64,000 nt of DNA from the NCBI RefSeq assembly GCF_004216695.1, contig NZ_SGXC01000002.1, forward strand, positions 1,550,001 through 1,614,000, read 5' to 3'. Positions 16,715 through 24,861 of this stretch are shown here, piece by piece. Source of the DNA: Pigmentiphaga kullae (GTDB lineage: Bacteria; Pseudomonadota; Gammaproteobacteria; Burkholderiales; Burkholderiaceae_B). Both the position numbers and the translations under genes were made by a program. The notes beneath the pieces are model-generated. The model ran no database searches and was not told where the DNA came from. It saw only the letters and a program-made list of their open reading frames with translations. Position 1 is the stretch's first letter; every line of letters starts with the position of its first letter.

Positions 16715-17744
16715 GGCCGGCCTCGGGCGCGCCCAGCCGGACGATGCCGCGCCAGGCCAGGAGCAGCACGCCCCCCAGCGCCAGCAGCACGGCTGCCTTG
16801 CGCGGCAGGGACCAGGCCTGCGCGTAGTAGAACCACCCCATGCTCCACAGCGCCACCAGCAGCCCGCCCACCCAGAGCGGGGTACGGGCACGGGCATGGC
16901 CCAGCAGCGCGGTCATCAGGCCGAAGGCCGCGCCCGGGACCCAGGCCCCGACCAGCACCAGAACGCACGCGGTGCCGGCGGCCCAGCCGCGGACGGCCGG
17001 GCGCGCGCGGGCCGACAGGCGCCAGGCGACCCAGGCCAGCGGCAGCGCCGCCAGCAGATACGCCGCCCAGGCCAGGCCACGCCAGGCGGGCGGCACCGAC
17101 AGGTCCATGCCGGGCAGCAGCGCGCCGGCCAGGCCCAGCCCCCATAGCGCCAGCGTCGCGCCCCAGGCCAGCGGTGCCTGGCTCTGTCCCAGGCGATGCG
17201 CCCACCGGGTCTCTTCCAGCCAGGCCGCCGCGCAGGTCCAGGCCGCGATGGCCGGCACGGGACTGGGCCAGCCCAGCTCGCGCAAACACCCCTCGCCCGC
17301 CAGCAGCAAGGCCAGGACGCCGAAACAGCGGGCGATCGCATTCGGCATGACGACCGCCAGGACCAGCCCCAGTCCCGCTGCCGCCAGGAAAGTCCCCCAT
17401 ACGGACAACCAGGCCGCGCCCGCGACAGCGACGGCACCGTAGCCCGCCAGGCAAAGACTGAGCGCGAACTGCTCGCGCAGTTCGGGCGGCTGGCCGTGCA
17501 GCAGCATGCGCGCGACGATCAGCAACAGCGCGCCCACCACCACCAGGCTGTGCGAATCGAAGGGATCCGGCATGACCAATCCCGCGAACACCAGCAGCAG
17601 CAGGCCGCCCAGCCAGCCGCATACGCCCAGCATCAGGCGCACATGCCAGGGCGTCGCGGCTTCGTCCGGCATCGCGGGCGGGACGTCGCCTTCGGCCAGC
17701 CCCTGCCGGCGCAACGCGTCCCAGACCTGCGGCAGGCCGTTCAT
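16707..17744 (-). CDS. DUF4401-type multi-pass membrane protein
   Basis: A 345-residue inner-membrane protein with about ten hydrophobic segments after a short cytoplasmic N-terminus. It matches DUF4401 by length and by 'TPWHVRLMLGVCGWLGGLLLL' (in part) and 'HGQPPELREQFALSLCLAG', with the same gene partners. Function unknown. The ATG at 17744 overlaps the DUF2157 stop (ATGA), and its own end overlaps the GDYXXLXY gene, so the three products are probably made in fixed ratio. Confidence 0.8.
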   Translation of the reverse strand: MNGLPQVWDALRRQGLAEGDVPPAMPDEAATPWHVRLMLGVCGWLGGLLLLVFAGLVMPDPFDSHSLVVVGALLLIVARMLLHGQPPELREQFALSLCLAGYGAVAVAGAAWLSVWGTFLAAAGLGLVLAVVMPNAIARCFGVLALLLAGEGCLRELGWPSPVPAIAAWTCAAAWLEETRWAHRLGQSQAPLAWGATLALWGLGLAGALLPGMDLSVPPAWRGLAWAAYLLAALPLAWVAWRLSARARPAVRGWAAGTACVLVLVGAWVPGAAFGLMTALLGHARARTPLWVGGLLVALWSMGWFYYAQAWSLPRKAAVLLALGGVLLLAWRGIVRLGAPEAGHE

Positions 17745-18745
17745 GCGGATTCTCCCGCCCACCGGGCCTGCAGGCGCCGCAGCCAGACGGCGGCGCCCGC
17801 CGAAGCCGCGATCAGGAAGCCGCCGATGACGAGCAGCGAGAGCTCCCCCGGATCGCCTTCAGCCAGCAGGCGCGCGAGCCCCGCCGTCGCCACCGCGATC
17901 GCCGCCAGGCAGCACAGGGTCAGCATGGGCAGGTCCCGGCGCCATTGGTAGAACAGGAAACCGCCGGCCAGGACCAGCACCATCGCGGCCAACGTGGTCC
18001 AGGCCAGGATGCCTCCGCCGCGCGCCTGGTCCAGGATGGCGCCGACCAGCGCGCTGACGATGATGGCTAGCGCCAGCACGCCGGCCAGCCGGGGCAGGAA
18101 ACGCAGCCGGCCACCGTCGGCAAGCCGGCCGCCCAGCCCTTCGGCCGCCGCGACGGCGGCCAGGTCCAGCCAGAACAGCCAGGGATGCGGCCATCCGCCG
18201 TCCAGCGCAGCCAGCAGGAAAGGAGAGAAGCGCCCCACGTAGAGCTGGACGGCCAGGTTGGCCAGCACCAGCAGCAGCGCCCACGCCGCGGCCGACCGCG
18301 AGGCGGCCACCCAGGGCAGGATGAGGAATCCCCATGCCAGGAACAACTGGTAGCTGTCGGCCCCCGTCTGATAGTGCTGGCCGAGATAGGCCAGCAGCGC
18401 GCCGCAAAGGATCATCGCGAACAGCAGCGCCACCCGGCCCGCCGGGCGCGCCGTACCCAGGCGCCAGGCCACCGCGGCGGACGCCGCCAGCAAGGCCTGC
18501 AACAGGGCGAACTTGGCGATGGGCGGCCATTCCTGCCAATTGAAGGCCACCAGGAAAATGATGCCGGCGGCGCAAGCCAGCGCGCCGCCATAGGCGCATA
18601 CGTATTCGAGGAAGCGCCGCCAGGCCGGCCCGTCGGGCAGCACCGCCGCCAACCGCAGCCCTTCTTCGGCCGCCTGGGCCGACAACACCTTTCTCCGTGC
18701 CAGTTCGATCAACTGGCGATGCACGATGCTGCGGCCGCCGTTCAA
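17741..18745 (-). CDS. DUF2157-type multi-pass membrane protein
   Basis: A 334-residue protein with a cytoplasmic N-terminal segment ('RQLIELARRKVLSAQAAEEG') followed by about nine hydrophobic helices, including 'IIFLVAFNWQEWPPIAKFAL', typical of DUF2157. I read the start as TTG at 18745, which overlaps the stop of the HDOD gene (TTGA); a GTG at 18724 would start the protein seven residues later and is equally possible. Function unknown; the family is linked to DUF4401 and GDYXXLXY genes. Confidence 0.8.
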   Translation of the reverse strand: MNGGRSIVHRQLIELARRKVLSAQAAEEGLRLAAVLPDGPAWRRFLEYVCAYGGALACAAGIIFLVAFNWQEWPPIAKFALLQALLAASAAVAWRLGTARPAGRVALLFAMILCGALLAYLGQHYQTGADSYQLFLAWGFLILPWVAASRSAAAWALLLVLANLAVQLYVGRFSPFLLAALDGGWPHPWLFWLDLAAVAAAEGLGGRLADGGRLRFLPRLAGVLALAIIVSALVGAILDQARGGGILAWTTLAAMVLVLAGGFLFYQWRRDLPMLTLCCLAAIAVATAGLARLLAEGDPGELSLLVIGGFLIAASAGAAVWLRRLQARWAGESA

Positions 18746-20229
18746 GGCGCTTCGCGAGCCGCCGTACGGGCATGGCCGAAGAATCGGCCCAATTCCCGCG
18801 CCAGCTCGTTCAGGGCGGCCATTTCCTCGGGCAGGATCTTGCGAGCCAGCTGTGCGCTGTTCCAGTCGCCGTAGATCAGCGCCACGGTGTCCTTGTCGGC
18901 GCGCACGGGCAGCAGCACGAAGGCGTGCGAATCGGGCACGGCCTCGCGGAACCAGCGCGGGATGTGGACGCTGAACTTGGGATCGCAGGCGTTCTCGATG
19001 AAGATTCCCACTGAATTGGTGATGGCCAGGTGGAAGACGTCTACCGAGAATATCTCATTGAAGCGCAATTGGGGGAGCAGTTGTTCGATGCCGCGGCCGA
19101 ATCCCAGCCGCGCCTCGAAGGTATGGCGACGGGGATCCCGCACGAAAACGATGGTGCGCGAGAACTGCATGCCGGCCAGCATGGCCTCGGACGCCATGGC
19201 CAGCACCGGCCCCAGGTGGTGCTCGGACGGCAGCGAGCGCAGGTCGCGCATGCCCTCGCGCAGCGTGCGCTCGGCGTTGTGCGAGCCGCCCTGGGTCGAT
19301 TCGGCGTGCAGGTCGTCGATTTCCTGGATGAAGCGCTGGCTGGCCCGCTCGCGGGTCAGTTCCTCCATGATCTCGTACAGCGGCTCGGGCTCGACCGCCA
19401 GCGCGCGCGCATAGCGCTGCACCGTCTCGCGCATCCGGCGCTCGCGCAGCTCGACGTCGCCACCGGCGATGGTCATGCTGCGCGACATCTGCACCGAGAA
19501 GCTGGCCACCGCGCACAGCCATGGGTCGTGGTCCAGCACGATGTCCTGGTCGGCCGGCAGGCCGGCCAGGTCGAAGGGCTCCATGCCGCGCCGGATCACC
19601 GCCGGCAGCCCCCAGCGCTCGGCGGCGTCCTCGGCCAGTTCCTCGAAGCTGATGCCCAGCACCTCGGCCGACACCTCATCCTCGGTGCGGCGGTATTCCA
19701 GGGCATGTTCGCGGATCTGGGTCCACTCGCTCTCGAGATAGAAGATGCACAGCAGCTTGCCGAGCTGGCGCATCAGCGTGCAGACCACGGCCTCCTCGCT
19801 GGTCAGCAGCTCGCGCACCTCGCACACCCGGCGCGCCACGCAGCCGGCCAGCATCGCCCGGTTCAGCTCCAGCTTGGCGTCCAGCCGCTGCAGTTGCAGG
19901 TGCGACTGCTGGAAATGGTCGACCAGCTTGAGCCCCAGCACCAGGTGTCCCACGGCCTCGATGCCCAGCACGACCAGCGCGCGGGACACCGTGGTGATGT
20001 TGCCGCCGAAGGCCATGTACATGGCCGAGTTGGCCAGGCGGATGACGCGCTGCGTCAGCGTGAAGTCCGACAGCACGATCTGGGCCAGCGCCGTGATGTC
20101 GTGGTCGTCCCCCTTCATGGCCGAGATGGTGGCGCGCAGGGAGTCGGACAGCAGCGGAAAGTCGCCGCGCTCGTTGATGCGCGACCATAGCTTGCGGGTC
20201 AACGCATGGCGTTGTTGGATGTCCGGCAT
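18742..20229 (-). CDS. HDOD-domain signalling protein
   Basis: A 495-residue cytoplasmic protein. Residues about 15-210 form an HDOD domain ('FPLLSDSLRATISAMKGDDH', 'TLTQRVIRLANSAMYMAFGG', 'VSRALVVLGIEAVGHLVLG'), an HD-related fold usually without the catalytic His-Asp pair that relays signals. The C-terminal 180 residues look like a GAF-like sensor ('FSRTIVFVRDPRRHTFEARL'). Its start is 20 nt after the EAL gene and its stop overlaps the DUF2157 start. The context suggests it acts in the same c-di-GMP circuit. Confidence 0.85.
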   Translation of the reverse strand: MPDIQQRHALTRKLWSRINERGDFPLLSDSLRATISAMKGDDHDITALAQIVLSDFTLTQRVIRLANSAMYMAFGGNITTVSRALVVLGIEAVGHLVLGLKLVDHFQQSHLQLQRLDAKLELNRAMLAGCVARRVCEVRELLTSEEAVVCTLMRQLGKLLCIFYLESEWTQIREHALEYRRTEDEVSAEVLGISFEELAEDAAERWGLPAVIRRGMEPFDLAGLPADQDIVLDHDPWLCAVASFSVQMSRSMTIAGGDVELRERRMRETVQRYARALAVEPEPLYEIMEELTRERASQRFIQEIDDLHAESTQGGSHNAERTLREGMRDLRSLPSEHHLGPVLAMASEAMLAGMQFSRTIVFVRDPRRHTFEARLGFGRGIEQLLPQLRFNEIFSVDVFHLAITNSVGIFIENACDPKFSVHIPRWFREAVPDSHAFVLLPVRADKDTVALIYGDWNSAQLARKILPEEMAALNELARELGRFFGHARTAAREAP

Positions 20230-20249
20230 GAAAAATCCGTGTTCCGGCG

Positions 20250-21947
20250 TCAACTCGCCAGCGGCCGCAGCTCGCCGGTTTCGAACTTGTGCGCCAGTTC
20301 GTTGATGGGCAGGGCCTTGCAGACCAGCCAGCCCTGGATCAATTCGCAGCCGCTGGCCACCAGCAGGTCGCGCTGGGCCTGGGTTTCGACGCCCTCGGCC
20401 ACCAGGTCCAGGCCCAGCGTGCCGGCCAGGCCCACGATGGCATCGACGATGGCCTGGTCGTTGCGCGAGGAAGGCAGGTTGCTGATGAAACGCCGGTCGA
20501 TCTTCAGCGCGGCCAGCGGAAAGCTCTGCAGGTAGGCCAGGCTGGAATAGCCGGTGCCGAAGTCGTCCACGGCGAAGCGCACGCCAAGATCGGTCAATTC
20601 CTCGAGCAGGGTCTTGGCGTGGGCCGGATCCTCCATCAGCACGCTTTCGGTGATTTCGAGCACGATGCGCCGGGGCGCCAGCCCCGTCAGCTTGAAGGCC
20701 TCGCGCACCGCCGCCGGGAAACGCTTGTCGCGGAACTGCTGGGCCGAGACGTTGACGCTGGCGTATTGCAGGTGGATGCCGCGCGCGTCCCACTGCATGA
20801 GCTGCATGCAGGCGTTCTTCAGGGCCCAGCCGCCCAGGAAGTTGATCAGGCCGGCCGACTCGGCCAGCGAGATGAATATTTCCGGCGAGACGGCGCCCAG
20901 GACCGGATGATGCCAGCGCATCAGGGCCTCGATCCCCGTCACCTCGCCGTTGCGCGCCTCGACGATGGGCTGGTAGTGCAGCGAGAACTCGCCGTTGCGG
21001 ATGCCGCTGTGCAGGTCGGATTCCAGCCTGAGAGTGTCGGGCCGGTTGCCGGCCGCGCGCCGTTCATAGAAGGCGAAGCTGTACCCGCGATTGCGGCCCG
21101 CCTGGGCCAGCGCCTCGTCCACGTGGTGGAGCAGCTGGTCGCAGCCGTTGGCCCGGTCGGGAAACAGCACGGCGCCGATGCGCACCGACAGTTGCAGCGT
21201 CTGCCCCTCGTGCGAATACGGGAGCTGGATCGCGTCGGAGACGCGGCGGGCGAATTCCTCGACGTAGTCGCGGTCGGGCACGTTGCGCAGCAGGATCAGG
21301 AAGGCGTCGCTGTAGCAGCGCGCCACGAATTCCCGGGCGTGGCAGGCGCTCTTGAGCCGCAGCGCCGTCTCGTGCAGGATGCGGTCGCCGGCCTCGTAGC
21401 CGAAGGCCTGGTTGACGCGGTGGAACTCGTCGATGTCGATCTGCAGCAGGGCCACGCGGTAGCCCTTGTCCAGCGCTTCCTGCTTGGCCCGCTCGATCTC
21501 GTGGCGCGCCGACGCCAGGTTGTCGAGCCCGGTCAGCACGTCGTGGTACATGGCGTAGGTCAGGCACTGCTCGTTGTCGGCCCAGGCCGACACGTCATGG
21601 CCGACCACCAGCAACTGCCCCGGCCCGGTCGCGTCGGGCGCGACGCGCAGCTCGACCAGCCGGGGATAGGTCAGCGTCTTGATCAGGTGCAGCGTGCACT
21701 TCTGCACCTCGCCCGTCTGCTGCGCCTGCCGCAGGCAGGCTTCCAGCAGGGGCGCGTCCTCCTGCGGGACCAGGTCGCGCAGCGTGACGATGCGCAGGTA
21801 CTCGCGGTGATAGCCGATGAACGCGAGCCCCGGCTCGGAGATGTACAGGAACCGGCCCTGCTGGTCGATGCGCGCGAAGAAATCGATGGCGCTCTCGAAA
21901 GAGGCCACCGGATCGGCGCAAACGCGGTCTAAGGTATCAAGTCGCAT
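20250..21947 (-). CDS. PAS-GGDEF-EAL protein, probable c-di-GMP phosphodiesterase with degenerate GGDEF
   Basis: A 565-residue protein with a PAS domain (about residues 15-110), a GGDEF-like domain (about 130-290) and an EAL domain (about 310-555). The cyclase active site reads YSDAF (about residues 210-214) instead of GGDEF, so cyclase activity is unlikely. The EAL residues are present: EALMRW (about 339), 'ASVNVSAQQF', 'ITESVLMED', 'DDFGTGYSSLAYL', 'LKIDRRF' and 'AEGVETQAQ'. The expected net role is hydrolysis of c-di-GMP in response to a PAS ligand or redox signal. It is the first gene of the five-gene unit ending at 16199. Confidence 0.9.
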   Translation of the reverse strand: MRLDTLDRVCADPVASFESAIDFFARIDQQGRFLYISEPGLAFIGYHREYLRIVTLRDLVPQEDAPLLEACLRQAQQTGEVQKCTLHLIKTLTYPRLVELRVAPDATGPGQLLVVGHDVSAWADNEQCLTYAMYHDVLTGLDNLASARHEIERAKQEALDKGYRVALLQIDIDEFHRVNQAFGYEAGDRILHETALRLKSACHAREFVARCYSDAFLILLRNVPDRDYVEEFARRVSDAIQLPYSHEGQTLQLSVRIGAVLFPDRANGCDQLLHHVDEALAQAGRNRGYSFAFYERRAAGNRPDTLRLESDLHSGIRNGEFSLHYQPIVEARNGEVTGIEALMRWHHPVLGAVSPEIFISLAESAGLINFLGGWALKNACMQLMQWDARGIHLQYASVNVSAQQFRDKRFPAAVREAFKLTGLAPRRIVLEITESVLMEDPAHAKTLLEELTDLGVRFAVDDFGTGYSSLAYLQSFPLAALKIDRRFISNLPSSRNDQAIVDAIVGLAGTLGLDLVAEGVETQAQRDLLVASGCELIQGWLVCKALPINELAHKFETGELRPLAS

Positions 21948-22094
21948 GGAGGGACGGGCTCAAGGGAGACCCGGAACCACGCCTGGACAGCTGGACGATA
22001 GTGGGGCCTGTCTCCGGTCAACGTACTTGCAACGGTATTAACGGCGGGCCCGCAGCCAAGTTGAGATGCGCTTCGCCGCGGAAAAGACGCCGAA

Positions 22095-23276
22095 TCAGGC
22101 CTCTCTTCCGGCGCCAACCGCCCGTGACAGGGCCTTGACAAGATCGGTTTGCGTGATGATACCGGCCAGCGTGCGTTCCTCGTCGATGACGGGAATGTGG
22201 TGATGGCCGCCGTCGGCGAACAGCGGGATCAGCTCGATCACGTAGCGGCTCGCGCTGACCACCCGGACATGGCGGGTCATGATCTGCGCAATGACCCGGG
22301 GGCGCCCGCCGCCGCCCGGCGCCAGGCCGATCAGCGCGCGCAGCCGTCCGCCCCATCCTTCGGGCTGGTCCATCTCCAGCTGCCGCATGAAATCGGCCAC
22401 CGTCACGATGCCCACCACGCCGCGGGCCTGGTCGATCACCGGCAGCGCCTTGATCCGATGCTGGCGCATCAGGGCCCAGGCCTCCTTGAGCGGCATGTTC
22501 TGCGTGGCGCTGAGCGGCTCGCGCGTCATGATGTCGCGGCAGCGCAGTTCGCCCAGGCTGCGCCGGTAGGCGGCCATTTCCGCATGATGCAGCAGGTTCT
22601 CCAGGTCGTCGGGGCTGACGTCCAGCACCTGGTTGTAGTGCGCCAGCGCGGCATCCAGGTCGGCCGCGGTGAAGCGGGACCGGGGGCCGGGCACGGGCTT
22701 GGCCTGCGCGTGGGGATAGCGGCGTCCGGTCAGGCTGTTGTAGGCCAGGCCGGCCATGATCAGCAGCACCGAATTGGCCAGCACCGGGAACAGCGCGTAG
22801 CGGTAGTCCGCGGCCTGGGCCAGCACAGCGGTCAGGGCGGCGGCGCCGCCCGGCGGATGCAGGCAGCGCAGCGACAGCATCACCACGATGGCGCCCCCCA
22901 CCGCCAGGGCGGCCGCCGGCACCGGATCGCCGATCAGGTTGACGCAAATGATGCCCACCAGCGCCGACAGCGTGTTTCCGCCGATGACCGACCAGGGCTG
23001 GGCCAGCGGGCTGGCCGGCAGGGCGAACACCAGCACCGCGCTCGCGCCCAGCGGCGCGACCATCCACGCGGCGCTCCCCAGGCTGCCGGCCATCGTCCGG
23101 CTCGCCCAGGCGGCCAGCAGGACGCCGGCCAGGGCGCCCAGCACGATGCGCAGGCGCTCCCGTCCGTTGATGCGCATGCGGCCCGGCCGGAAGGAAGCCA
23201 GCCAGGAACGCAGCGTGGCAAGGGAGAAACCGGGAAGCGACGCGCAAACCCGGGAGGCAGCGGAACGATCGGACAT
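22095..23276 (-). CDS. HPP family membrane protein with two CBS domains
   Basis: A 393-residue protein. The first half is an HPP transmembrane domain of four or more helices bearing 'LRCLHPPGGAAALTAVL', which gives the family its name. The second half has two CBS domains, 'CRDIMTREPLSATQNMPLKE' and 'IAQIMTRHVRVVSASRYVIE', which usually bind adenine nucleotides. HPP proteins have been linked to nitrite or other anion transport in some organisms; here the role is open. It is divergent from nemA and ends 147 nt before the start of the EAL gene. Confidence 0.85.
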   Translation of the reverse strand: MSDRSAASRVCASLPGFSLATLRSWLASFRPGRMRINGRERLRIVLGALAGVLLAAWASRTMAGSLGSAAWMVAPLGASAVLVFALPASPLAQPWSVIGGNTLSALVGIICVNLIGDPVPAAALAVGGAIVVMLSLRCLHPPGGAAALTAVLAQAADYRYALFPVLANSVLLIMAGLAYNSLTGRRYPHAQAKPVPGPRSRFTAADLDAALAHYNQVLDVSPDDLENLLHHAEMAAYRRSLGELRCRDIMTREPLSATQNMPLKEAWALMRQHRIKALPVIDQARGVVGIVTVADFMRQLEMDQPEGWGGRLRALIGLAPGGGGRPRVIAQIMTRHVRVVSASRYVIELIPLFADGGHHHIPVIDEERTLAGIITQTDLVKALSRAVGAGREA

Positions 23277-23386
23277 TGGAACGACGGCGACAACGGCACG
23301 GCAGACGGAGACCAGCCGGGCATAGTACCGGATTGCCGGGCGTCACCGCCGCCGGATAACCCCTCTGGCACCACGGGCATGAGCAT

Positions 23387-23428
23387 ATATCGTCATTTAA
23401 CGATATAAGATTCGCGATTCATCGATAT
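23387..23428 (+). promoter_or_regulatory. Three-half-site operator and -10 region upstream of nemA
   Basis: ATATCG (23387-23392), 8 nt, CGATAT (23401-23406), 16 nt, CGATAT (23423-23428). The first two form a perfect 8-bp inverted repeat TATATCGT/ACGATATA with a 6-nt gap. TAAGAT (23406-23411) is a likely -10. The same spacing occurs upstream of the arsR gene at 45750-45791, pointing to one shared regulator. Confidence 0.75.
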
Positions 23429-23459
23429 ATTTCGCCTCCCCGCCTAGCCAGGATTCTCT

Positions 23460-24569
23460 ATGACCACGCTGTACGACCCCATCACCGTCGGCGACCTGCA
23501 GCTCGCCAACCGCATCGTCATGGCCCCGCTGACCCGCAACCGGTCGCCGCGCGCCGTACCCCTGCCCGTCACGGCCACCTATTACAGCCAGCGCGCCAGC
23601 GCCGGCCTGCTGATCACGGAAGCCACGGCCATCAGCCACCAGGGCCAGGGCTATGCCGACGTGCCCGGCCTGTATTCGGAAGAACAACTGGCCGGCTGGC
23701 GGCGCGTGACCGACGCGGTCCACGCCGCGGGCGGCAAGATCGTCGTCCAGCTCTGGCACGTGGGCCGGATCTCGCATACCTCGCTGCAGCCCGGCGGCGG
23801 CGCGCCGGTGGCACCCTCGGCCATCCGGGCCAACGCCAAGACCTACCTGATCGGGCCGGACGGAGGCGGCTTCGCCCCGACTTCCGAACCTCGCGCGCTG
23901 CGGCTCGACGAGCTGCCCGGCATCGTCGCCGACTACCGGCGCGCCGCCCGCGCCGCCATCGAAGCCGGCTTCGACGGCGTCGAACTGCACGCCGCCAACG
24001 GCTACCTGATCGACCAGTTCCTGCGTTCGGGCAGCAACCATCGCGACGACGCCTATGGCGGCTCGATCGAGAACCGGGCGCGCCTGCTGACGCAAGTGCT
24101 GGACGCCATCACCGACGAAATCGGGGCCGGCCGCACGGGCATCCGCATCTCGCCCGTCACGCCCGCCAACGACGCCTCGGATCCGGAGCCCCAGCCCCTG
24201 TTCGACTACGTGGTGCGCAAGCTGGCCGGCTACGGGCTGGCCTACGTCCACGTCATCGAGGGCGCGACGGGCGGCGCCCGCGACTACCGCCAGGGCGACG
24301 CGCCGTTCGACTACGCCGCGCTGAAAGCGGCCTACGCCCAGGCCGGCGGCCGGGGCGCGTGGATGACCAACAACGGCTACGACCGCGCGGCCGCCGAGCA
24401 GGCGGTCGCCAGCGGGGCCGCGGATCTCGTGGCTTTCGGCAAGCTGTTCATCGCCAATCCGGACCTCGTGCGGCGCCTGCGCGAACAGGCGCCGCTCAAT
24501 GCGCCGGACAACGCCACGTTCTACGGCGGCACGGAAAAAGGGTACATCGACTACCCGGCACTGGCCTGA
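23460..24569 (+). CDS. nemA: Old yellow enzyme family ene-reductase (N-ethylmaleimide reductase type)
   Basis: FMN-dependent NADPH ene-reductase of 369 residues that reduces activated C=C bonds and some nitro compounds, used against electrophiles. Family landmarks: 'NRIVMAPLTRNRSP', 'VVQLWHVGRISHTSLQPGG', the substrate-binding His/Asn pair in 'GFDGVELHAANGYLIDQFLR', and 'DAYGGSIENRARLL'. AGGA lies 7 nt before the ATG. It is a single gene with an operator-like array upstream and a hairpin terminator downstream. No regulator is adjacent; the ArsR at 45817 is the predicted one. Confidence 0.88.
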   Translation: MTTLYDPITVGDLQLANRIVMAPLTRNRSPRAVPLPVTATYYSQRASAGLLITEATAISHQGQGYADVPGLYSEEQLAGWRRVTDAVHAAGGKIVVQLWHVGRISHTSLQPGGGAPVAPSAIRANAKTYLIGPDGGGFAPTSEPRALRLDELPGIVADYRRAARAAIEAGFDGVELHAANGYLIDQFLRSGSNHRDDAYGGSIENRARLLTQVLDAITDEIGAGRTGIRISPVTPANDASDPEPQPLFDYVVRKLAGYGLAYVHVIEGATGGARDYRQGDAPFDYAALKAAYAQAGGRGAWMTNNGYDRAAAEQAVASGAADLVAFGKLFIANPDLVRRLREQAPLNAPDNATFYGGTEKGYIDYPALA

Positions 24570-24589
24570 TCGACCCGGACAGGTAAACC

Positions 24590-24620
24590 AGGGGGGGCAA
24601 GCTCTGGGCTGCCCCCCCCT
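24590..24620. terminator. Hairpin terminator between convergent nemA and small lipoprotein gene
   Basis: AGGGGGGGCA pairs with TGCCCCCCCC(T) around a 10-nt loop. The stem is very GC-rich but has no clear T-run. It lies in the 62-nt gap where two genes converge. Confidence 0.55.
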
Positions 24621-24631
24621 GCACGGCCGCG

Positions 24632-24841
24632 CTAGCAGCGGCCTTTCTTGGCCTGCCCCGGCGGGCAGAAGCGCGGCCCGGGATAGTAGCCGCCCCGGTA
24701 CGCCGGCTGATACTCGTAGTAATACCCCGGCGAATCGTAGTAGTACCCCGGCGCCGGCGCCACGACGGCGCCTCCGGGGGTGTACACCGCGCATCCGCCC
24801 AGCACGGTCGCGGCGGCGATGGCGGTCAGGATGGATTTCAT
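24632..24841 (-). CDS. Small Tyr/Gly/Pro-rich lipoprotein
   Basis: A 69-residue protein with a lipoprotein signal peptide and lipobox LGGC (Cys at residue 17). The mature part is rich in Tyr, Pro and Gly ('APGYYYDSPGYYYEYQPAYR') and ends 'PPGQAKKGRC'. It is likely anchored to the outer membrane. I recognise no functional family. It follows the DUF4382 gene by 20 nt on the same strand. Confidence 0.75.
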   Translation of the reverse strand: MKSILTAIAAATVLGGCAVYTPGGAVVAPAPGYYYDSPGYYYEYQPAYRGGYYPGPRFCPPGQAKKGRC

Positions 24842-24861
24842 GATTGCTCCTTGCGTACGGA

